DNA of 10,667 nt from Clostridiales bacterium (GTDB lineage Bacteria > Bacillota > Clostridia > Oscillospirales > Butyricicoccaceae). Shown piece after piece: positions 5,978 through 10,667 of this stretch (its first letter is position 1; every line of letters starts with the position of its first letter). The DNA is taken from contig JANZZB010000017.1 in assembly GCA_026419635.1 (NCBI GenBank), positions 1-10,667 on the forward strand, given 5' to 3'. A program made the translations under genes and the position numbers. Under the pieces are notes generated by a model. That model was not told the origin of the DNA. It worked only from the letters and a program-made list of their open reading frames with translations, and made no database searches.

Positions 5978-6016
5978 ATAAAAAGAGAGGCTTGCATTCG
6001 TGCACAAGCCTCTCTT
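5978..6016 (-). terminator. Terminator of the diguanylate cyclase gene
   Basis: AAGAGAGGCTTG (5983-5994) pairs with CAAGCCTCTCTT (6005-6016) around a 10-nt loop. On the minus strand the stem is followed by a T-run (plus-strand As 5980-5984). It lies 34 nt beyond the GGDEF stop codon, and with the terminator at 5904 it closes two convergent units. Confidence 0.9.
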
Positions 6017-6050
6017 ATGACTTCAAAACAATACAATCACTTCTGATTTA

Positions 6051-7157
6051 TCAAACCGCTTCTTCGCTTTCCCTTTTTGTACTGACAAGGTTCCTTCCGT
6101 CTCTTTTGGCATTATATAAGGCGATGTCGGCGTGTTCTACCAGCTTTTCAGGATCGGATGTGTTTTCCGGGTAGGAAGAAACACCGATTGAAACCGTAAT
6201 TTTGAGATCCTTACCGGAACTCAAGATAAATGAACTTTGCTCAACGTTCTTCCGTATTCGTTCTGCCACTTCGACTGCCCGCTGGAGCGGACAGTCGAGA
6301 AGAATCACGGAGAATTCCTCGCCGCCGTTGCGGGAAATGATATCAAAGTTTCGGCAGGATTTTTTGAGTATCTCGCTCAAACCTTTCAATACAAGATCGC
6401 CTTCTGCATGGCCATAGGTGTCGTTTACTTTTTTGAAAAAATCAATATCAATAAAAAGGAACGAGAGATTTTCTTTTCGCTGCTTCGCGCCGGCAATGGC
6501 ATTGTTTAAAAAGGCATCAAACCGTCTTACATTGTTAAGGCCGGTTAGAAAGTCCTTTTTGGCGTCCTCGTTCGTCCGATTTAGTTCCATATTGGATTTT
6601 GTGATATTTTCCAACAAAAAGTAGAGAGCGAAAGACGCCGTCACAGTTCCTCCGCAATATACCACAAAGACATCCCTGAACAGCTGTAAGTCGTTTATCA
6701 ACAGTGCAATTACGGCTCCGGTAATGGTAATCTCCGTCAGAACCGACAAAATCCATTGAATTGGCCGCTTTAGCTTTGTTTTGCCGATCAGACCGCAAGC
6801 AACTCCTATACTGATTACTGAAAAAGAAGCCGCGATTGAGGATGGGTTGATACCAAAATAAGCGATGCGGAAAATTCCGATTACAAGAGATGTAACAACC
6901 GCCGAAGGGAAAGATGCATATAACGCTATCATGATGATCGGAAGACAACGCAGATCAAGATAACTGTTAGGAGTAACCTGTACTCCGAAAACCATGAGCA
7001 GGCATCCTAAAAAACCCGCGGCTATGCCGGTTATGAGCTTCCTGTGCAGCGGCGAGGAGGGAGTTGCTATTTTTTCGCGAAACAATTGATTACTTAAAGT
7101 AATAAAAGAGATCAGGATTGTGACATTAAAAAATATTTCTTTTACAAGTTCAGGCAT
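6051..7157 (-). CDS. Membrane diguanylate cyclase: LytS-like 5TMR sensor with GGDEF domain
   Basis: This 368-residue protein makes the second messenger cyclic di-GMP from two GTP. Residues 1-185 form an N-terminal membrane region of about six hydrophobic helices resembling the 5TM-5TMR_LYT sensor (pattern around SYLDLRCLPIIMIALY, 65-80, and IFRIAYFG). A short linker (186-200) leads to a GGDEF domain (about 200-360). The active-site motif is GGEEF (278-282), an active variant, with metal-binding FIDIDFFKKVND (235-246). An intact allosteric I-site RNFD (269-272) lies five residues before GGEEF, which predicts product inhibition. KDFLTGLNN (201-209) is the usual domain start. ATG 7157 is preceded by GAGGA 5 nt upstream. 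The gene is a single unit with its own promoter (7240-7268) and terminator. The sensed ligand is unknown; LytS-type 5TMR domains are thought to sense envelope or small-molecule signals. Confidence 0.94.
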   Translation of the reverse strand: MPELVKEIFFNVTILISFITLSNQLFREKIATPSSPLHRKLITGIAAGFLGCLLMVFGVQVTPNSYLDLRCLPIIMIALYASFPSAVVTSLVIGIFRIAYFGINPSSIAASFSVISIGVACGLIGKTKLKRPIQWILSVLTEITITGAVIALLINDLQLFRDVFVVYCGGTVTASFALYFLLENITKSNMELNRTNEDAKKDFLTGLNNVRRFDAFLNNAIAGAKQRKENLSFLFIDIDFFKKVNDTYGHAEGDLVLKGLSEILKKSCRNFDIISRNGGEEFSVILLDCPLQRAVEVAERIRKNVEQSSFILSSGKDLKITVSIGVSSYPENTSDPEKLVEHADIALYNAKRDGRNLVSTKRESEEAV

Positions 7158-7239
7158 AGTATTCCTCGGTTAGATGAATTGACGATTTAATGAGCAACAT
7201 TTACATAATTACTCAAAATTGTTAAAACATGTATTTTTT

Positions 7240-7268
7240 ATTTTATCATACACTTGTTTCAAAATCAA
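7240..7268 (-). promoter_or_regulatory. SigA-type promoter of the diguanylate cyclase gene
   Basis: On the minus strand TTGATT (7268-7263) is separated by 17 bp from TAAAAT (7245-7240), with an extended TGA just before the -10. Transcription would start near 7233, giving a leader of about 75 nt in which I see no notable structure. Confidence 0.6.
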
Positions 7269-7345
7269 CAAAGCTATAATCACCATGACGTATTCTCACG
7301 TACCACTTTTATTCGAGTATTAATTGTATTTTCGGACTATAGCAG

Positions 7346-7383
7346 AAAAACACAGGGTAGCCGCAATTAGCAGCTACCCTGTG
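7346..7383 (-). terminator. Terminator of the alpha-alpha toroid protein gene
   Basis: CACAGGGTAGC (7351-7361) pairs perfectly with GCTACCCTGTG (7373-7383) around an 11-nt loop. On the minus strand it runs into a T-run (As at 7346-7350). It lies 58 nt past the stop codon and separates that gene from the diguanylate cyclase unit. Confidence 0.9.
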
Positions 7384-7441
7384 CTAATTTGAATTAGAAA
7401 ATAAAGTTGGTTACTTGCTCGATAATGTCGTGTAATAGAGG

Positions 7442-8281
7442 TCATTTGCTTCTGTCAAGATTTTTAATTATTTCATGATAGCGTACGGTTGCTAGCGTAC
7501 TTGGTGCACCTTTTTTGCAGAAGGATAACCCTGCTAGTTTTGGAACAACGCGTTCAACAACTATCTGCCCATCGACCATTTTGGACTTCAGTGCTTCCAA
7601 AGCTTCCAAAAACCGTTTATCCTCTTTTGCCCGGTCATAAAACGACAAAACGTAGACGTAAACAAAAAGGTTGTAGTTACGGAAGGGATATTCTACCTGC
7701 ATAAACAATGTGCCAATTCCATAGTGGCACGGGCCGATTGGTTTCTTGATCGTCCAATGCTCCAGTAAAAAATCCACAGCCTTGTCAAGCGCCGGTTCGT
7801 TATTGAGATCATTGCTAAAGCGGAACGCATTCAGTGCAGTAAGTGTTGGAAAGGGATTTGAGAGCTCTGTTTCCGGACCCCGGCCAAAACTAAATTTGTT
7901 GCAGCGCCAGCCTCCATCGCTATGCTGGATATCCAAAAGATGCTCGAAGGTTTTTTGTAGCCTGACATCGGAAGCATATCCCATGCGGCATAGTACCTCG
8001 GCAGCGTGGACGGTATGGCATGGGTAAATAGATCCTTGCGGGTACAACTTAAAACTTCCATCTTCTCTCCATGCGCTAAATATCAAGTCGGTACATTCTT
8101 TAAGTAAAGGCTCTGTAGGTTCCATACCCAATTCTAACAGATAAACTACGCTGTCGAGAGTGGAGAAAGGAGATCCTTTTATTAGACGTTTGTCGGGTGT
8201 AGTCCAGTAGTCAGCGCCATTATCATACCTATGTGATAATATCGCTTCAATATCCGATGAATAGAGCAGATTCACAGCCAT
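7442..8281 (-). CDS. Prenyltransferase/squalene-oxidase-repeat (alpha-alpha toroid) protein, function unknown
   Basis: A 279-residue protein from ATG 8281; a GTG at 8293 would add MCKI, and neither start has a good Shine-Dalgarno. It shows terpenoid-cyclase/prenyltransferase toroid repeats: AWREDGSFKLYPQGS followed by CHTVHAAEVLCRMGY (residues 70-102), and IQHSDGGWRC followed by NPFPTLTALNAFRF (118-155), with a last incomplete unit near SFCKKGAPSTLATVRYHEI. The repeats alternate a DG(S/G)(F/W) turn and a helix. The DXDD motif of class II terpene cyclases is absent, as is any transmembrane or signal segment, so catalysis is not supported. The length covers about half a cyclase, and similar small stand-alone toroid proteins are annotated only by fold. 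It lies 126 nt downstream of hrcA on the same strand with no terminator between them, so co-transcription is possible. No convincing promoter is visible in 8282-8407. Confidence 0.72.
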   Translation of the reverse strand: MAVNLLYSSDIEAILSHRYDNGADYWTTPDKRLIKGSPFSTLDSVVYLLELGMEPTEPLLKECTDLIFSAWREDGSFKLYPQGSIYPCHTVHAAEVLCRMGYASDVRLQKTFEHLLDIQHSDGGWRCNKFSFGRGPETELSNPFPTLTALNAFRFSNDLNNEPALDKAVDFLLEHWTIKKPIGPCHYGIGTLFMQVEYPFRNYNLFVYVYVLSFYDRAKEDKRFLEALEALKSKMVDGQIVVERVVPKLAGLSFCKKGAPSTLATVRYHEIIKNLDRSK

Positions 8282-8407
8282 TATTTTACACACTCATTTC
8301 ATATCGTACATTGTTTTAACATAAAAGAGCGGAAAAAAACCAAATGTAGATTTAAGCAGGAACTTTATGAAACGAGACAGGCTCCCCTCACCTTAAGTAT
8401 TGACTGG

Positions 8408-9454
8408 TTACAAATCGGAATCGTCAATAAACAGTTCAGAGAGAAGCTTATTAAAATTAGACGAAAAATATTTAAGACGTGCTGCAATTTTGGAATAATC
8501 CATCCTGGTCGGCCCGATAATTCCGATCACGCCTTGAATTCCATCTCCGAGCTTGTAGGTAGTATAAACCACACTTGCATTGTTTAATGGCTCGACTCCG
8601 TTTTCAGGTCCAATCGTAATGTTTACCGATTCGGGTTCTTCAGGAATCTTTAAGCTGGTCATGTTGCGCCTATCAGAAATATAATCTAAAAGCCGATGTG
8701 CTTTTTCAACGTCGTGATATTCAGGGTGAATTAGAAGACGTGAAGCTCCTCCAAGATAGACATCCTGTCCTTTTTGCTCTTCGATGACTTCACTTAAGAA
8801 AATGGCAATTTCAGAGAACAACATATTTTTGTCACGAAACATAGGTAAAAGTGCTTCAAGCTGATTCTTAGAGATCTGAGATAAAACAACACCAGAAAAA
8901 CTATGGTTTAGTGCAAGTCCCAATGACTCAAAATCTTCTTCCGAAATCGCTGTGGAAAGACGAATCAGTTTATTGTGAACAATTCCGGCGCTCGTTACAA
9001 GAATAATAACAAATGAGTAGGAATCAACCGGCACAATATCAATACGGCGGATTAGGATTCTTTCCGAACGCGGAGAGGTTGCGACGGTCGTATGATTTGT
9101 GAAATCGGATATTAATCGGCCTGCCTCGGATATTAGACGGTCAAGTTCCTGAACTCTCAGAGTCAACGCCTTTTTTACATCCATGATTTCCTGCATAGAT
9201 AAACGATATTCACTCATCAGCTCGTTTACATACAACCGGTATCCCATGGGGGATGGGATGCGTCCGCTTGACGTATAAGGCTTTTCGAGATATCCCATTT
9301 CCTCAAGTTCTGCCATTTCATTGCGAATGGTTGCGGACGAAAAATTAAGCTCCGGTCGGAGAGTGATCGACTTAGATCCGACAGGTTCTGCAGAAGCAAT
9401 ATAATCGTCGACGATTGCCTTTAATATTCTTTTTTTACGCTCGCTGAGTTCCAT
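8408..9454 (-). CDS. hrcA: Heat-inducible transcription repressor HrcA
   Basis: HrcA represses class I heat-shock genes (groESL, dnaK operon) by binding CIRCE palindromes, with activity modulated by GroEL. The 348-residue length is normal. Residues 1-75 form the winged helix: LSERKKRILKAIVDDYI, SSATIRNEMAELEEMGYLE (39-57) and the wing PYTSSGRIPSPMGYR (59-73), where most family members read PHTSAGR. The C-terminal half carries VYLGGASRLL, ITIGPEN and GVIGIIGPTRMDYSKI, typical of the family's inserted and GAF-like domains. An in-frame TAA two codons upstream fixes ATG 9454 as the earliest start; the Shine-Dalgarno (GGAAG, about 12 nt upstream) is weak. Unlike the usual Bacillota order, grpE-dnaK-dnaJ do not follow. 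No CIRCE sequence is present upstream, so autoregulation by CIRCE is not supported here. Confidence 0.97.
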   Translation of the reverse strand: MELSERKKRILKAIVDDYIASAEPVGSKSITLRPELNFSSATIRNEMAELEEMGYLEKPYTSSGRIPSPMGYRLYVNELMSEYRLSMQEIMDVKKALTLRVQELDRLISEAGRLISDFTNHTTVATSPRSERILIRRIDIVPVDSYSFVIILVTSAGIVHNKLIRLSTAISEEDFESLGLALNHSFSGVVLSQISKNQLEALLPMFRDKNMLFSEIAIFLSEVIEEQKGQDVYLGGASRLLIHPEYHDVEKAHRLLDYISDRRNMTSLKIPEEPESVNITIGPENGVEPLNNASVVYTTYKLGDGIQGVIGIIGPTRMDYSKIAARLKYFSSNFNKLLSELFIDDSDL

Positions 9455-9505
9455 ATATTAAACCATTCTTCCAACTGAAATGATGATAAAACTGACCTTT
9501 CTTTT

Positions 9506-9534
9506 AATTTAACATTCGCGCCTTTTCCTGTCAA
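9506..9534 (-). promoter_or_regulatory. SigA-type promoter of hrcA
   Basis: On the minus strand a perfect TTGACA (9534-9529) is followed after 17 bp by TAAATT (9511-9506), preceded by the extended -10 element TGT. Transcription would start near 9499, about 45 nt before the hrcA ATG. No CIRCE palindrome overlaps it. Confidence 0.75.
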
Positions 9535-9584
9535 GTTTGAGCGATTGAGAGATAAACAGTTAAACCTCTTGCGTGACAGGAAAA
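9523..9584. repeat. 11-bp inverted repeat pair in the hrcA-proX divergent region
   Basis: TTTTCCTGTCA (9523-9533) and TGACAGGAAAA (9574-9584) are exact inverted copies with 40 bp between them. The left arm covers most of the hrcA -35 box and the first spacer bases. The right arm lies where a divergent proX promoter would be expected, but no good -10 follows it. The pair could be a two-site operator or a chance similarity of two promoter regions. Confidence 0.5.
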
Positions 9585-9634
9585 TGGGTATTAAACTAAC
9601 TACCGAAGGTATAAAAAAGGGCAGGGATCATTTA

Positions 9635-10138
9635 ATGAAAAGTGATGCACAAACAGTATTTGACGTATTAAACAATTTATCGATCAATTTTGAACACTTG
9701 GCACACGAACCGGTTTTTTCGATGGATGACTGTAAAACGCTATCGTTAACACTTAAAGCGCCGTTTTGTAAAAATCTATTTTTGCAGAATCGTCAGGGGA
9801 CAGAATTTTTTCTTCTTTTAATAAGGGAAGATAAACGGTTTCGTACGGCGGAGGTTTCAAAAAAAATTGACAGAGCCCGGTTAAGTTTCGGAAACGATGA
9901 TAAGCTATATGAATTCTTAGGTTTATATCCCGGTGCAATCAGCCCCATGGGACTGATCCATGATAAAAACCATATAATAAACCTTTTAATTGACAAAGAT
10001 TTATTACAGGAAGAGAGACTCTGTTTTCACGCTTGTGTCAATACACAAAGTATTGCAATGCATGTTTGCGATTTTATAAATATTTTTTTGTCCTATACAG
10101 GCCATACGCCGCAGGTGATCGAAATATCCGGTGAATAG
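9635..10138 (+). CDS. proX: Prolyl-tRNA editing deacylase, ProX/YbaK family (ProXp-ala-like)
   Basis: Family members are free-standing editing domains that hydrolyse mischarged tRNA-Pro, chiefly Ala-tRNA-Pro, to protect translation. The 167-residue product spans a single YbaK domain. CKNLFLQNR (45-53) contains the conserved catalytic-region Lys46-Asn47 of the ProXp-ala group, followed by RLSFGNDDKLYEFLGLYPGAISPMGL (82-107) with its GAISP loop (100-104), and FHACVNTQS (131-139) with His132. ATG 9635 is chosen because CAGGG lies about 8 nt upstream and it gives the usual N-terminus (MKSDAQTVFDVL, then VFSMDD). Upstream in-frame starts at 9545 (TTG) and 9584 (ATG) would add 30 or 17 residues outside the family's normal length. 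Cys-tRNA-Pro specificity (YbaK proper) is the main alternative. It is divergent from hrcA with no visible terminator. Confidence 0.88.
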   Translation: MKSDAQTVFDVLNNLSINFEHLAHEPVFSMDDCKTLSLTLKAPFCKNLFLQNRQGTEFFLLLIREDKRFRTAEVSKKIDRARLSFGNDDKLYEFLGLYPGAISPMGLIHDKNHIINLLIDKDLLQEERLCFHACVNTQSIAMHVCDFINIFLSYTGHTPQVIEISGE

Positions 10139-10211
10139 AAAGATAAACATTTCACGAGTTTCTAAATTCCGCAAAATATGAAATTGTTTCCAAAATGTTA
10201 CTCTTATACTA

Positions 10212-10240
10212 TTGACATTTTGTGTAAGGAGTAGTATATT
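10212..10240 (+). promoter_or_regulatory. Near-consensus SigA promoter of the GntR gene
   Basis: A perfect TTGACA (10212-10217), a 17-bp spacer and TATATT (10235-10240, 5/6) form the strongest promoter in the window. The predicted transcription start near 10247 falls inside the palindrome at 10245-10267. Confidence 0.85.
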
Positions 10241-10244
10241 TTTG

Positions 10245-10267
10245 GTGTATTAATCAAACTAATACAC
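10245..10267. promoter_or_regulatory. Palindromic operator-like site at the GntR transcription start
   Basis: GTGTATTA (10245-10252) and TAATACAC (10260-10267) are exact inverted repeats with a 7-bp centre, a size and symmetry suited to a dimeric winged-helix regulator. It overlaps the predicted transcription start of the GntR/YtrA gene, so repression there would be autoregulatory. The assignment to that protein is inference from position. Confidence 0.75.
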
Positions 10268-10297
10268 TTAACATGAAGCGGGGAAGGGGGATTATTT

Positions 10298-10667
10298 TTG
10301 ATTTATATTGACTATAAGGACCGGCGCCCGATCTATGAGCAGATTATTGACAGAATTGAGGATCTGGCATCGAGAAATGCATTGAAAGCCGATGAACAGC
10401 TTCCATCTGTCCGACAGCTTGCTATGGAGCTTTCAATTAACCCGAACACGATACAACGTGCTTATATGGAACTCGAAAAAAAGAACGTAATATACAGCGT
10501 GAAAGGGAAAGGAAATTTTGTTTCTCCAAACCTGGACAGAGTCAGAAAGGAGAAACAAAGTAATTTGTTACTCGAAATACGCGAACTTTTCAAAAAAGCT
10601 GCTGCAATTGGTATTTCTCAAGATCGGCTTAGAGAAGAACTGGATGAATGCTACCGCAAAGCAAAGG
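10298..10667 (+). CDS. GntR-family regulator, YtrA type (3' truncated by window edge)
   Basis: The reading frame opens with TTG 10298, 7 nt after a strong GGAAGGGGG, and runs off the window after 123 codons. The first residues, (M)IYIDYKDRRPIYEQIIDRI, are the usual N-terminus of small YtrA-like GntR repressors. The winged helix (about 10-75) includes the recognition region LPSVRQLAMELSINPNTIQRAYMELE and the wing ending GKGNFV. A C-terminal helical stretch (IRELFKKAAAIGISQDRLREEL) is the dimerisation tail; the protein should end a few residues past the edge, since family members are about 120-130 residues. Such regulators usually head operons with ABC transporter genes, which would lie just beyond the window. 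The promoter and palindrome immediately upstream suggest autorepression. Confidence 0.93.
   Translation, partial: MIYIDYKDRRPIYEQIIDRIEDLASRNALKADEQLPSVRQLAMELSINPNTIQRAYMELEKKNVIYSVKGKGNFVSPNLDRVRKEKQSNLLLEIRELFKKAAAIGISQDRLREELDECYRKAK

Noticed and set aside
6237..6509. A 90-codon plus-strand frame antisense to the GGDEF domain
   Set aside because: It is complementary to the conserved cyclase domain, and the translation is low-quality with no motif.
6535..6948. A 137-codon frame on the minus strand overlapping the diguanylate cyclase gene in another frame
   Set aside because: It is a shadow of the membrane region of the GGDEF protein in a shifted frame, with no start signal of its own.
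8330..8400. The partly symmetric AGGCTCCCCT stretch upstream of the toroid gene as a terminator or operator after hrcA
   Set aside because: Pairing is only about three bases per side and no T-run follows on the minus strand.
9455..9544. A CIRCE operator expected upstream of hrcA
   Set aside because: I searched for TTAGCACTC/GAGTGCTAA halves on both strands of the leader and found none.
1..10667. tRNA or rRNA genes, CRISPR arrays, insertion sequences or phage genes
   Set aside because: I saw no cloverleaf, no regularly spaced short repeats and no transposase, integrase or phage-like protein in any frame.

Overview
The window reads as part of a low- to mid-GC genome of an anaerobic Bacillota (Clostridia) bacterium, plausibly a gut or fermentative Oscillospirales-type organism. 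This is inferred from gene content (K+-dependent membrane pyrophosphatase, glycyl radical enzyme, HrcA, YtrA-type GntR regulator, 5TMR-LYT/GGDEF protein) and from AGGAGG-type ribosome binding sites with SigA-like promoters. No 16S or other direct taxonomic marker is present.

Layout. Left edge to 5.9 kb, all on the + strand: the 3' end of a membrane pyrophosphatase gene (hppA), an aroE-type shikimate dehydrogenase, two paralogous DUF1349 genes, and a complete glycyl radical enzyme (GRE) of the Cys-x-Glu dehydratase/lyase class with no activase gene beside it. Middle, 5.98-9.53 kb, all on the - strand: a membrane diguanylate cyclase, a prenyltransferase/squalene-oxidase-repeat (alpha-alpha toroid) protein, and hrcA without its usual grpE-dnaK-dnaJ partners or a CIRCE element. 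Right, + strand again: a ProX-type prolyl-tRNA editing deacylase diverging from hrcA, then the 5' part of a GntR/YtrA regulator with a clear promoter and a palindromic operator-like site.

The most unusual structure is a pair of about 130-bp direct repeats (691-820 and 3306-3436, about 90% identical by eye), one directly upstream of aroE and one directly upstream of the GRE gene. Each carries a promoter-like pair (TTGTCA, 17 bp, TACxGT), a strong Shine-Dalgarno sequence and a 19- or 21-codon open reading frame with the shared core MRW(V/I)TD(N/T)VGLQKDKVVS. I do not recognise this peptide. The arrangement suggests a mobile or duplicated promoter-leader cassette. It could put aroE and the GRE gene under common control, and its two copies bracket a recombinable aroE-DUF1349-DUF1349 block.

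Most transcription units are separated by visible hairpin terminators (1738, 2491, 5904, 5978 and 7346), so the window is a set of short units, not one long operon. A joint pathway for aroE, DUF1349 and the GRE is speculative and rests only on adjacency and the shared repeat.
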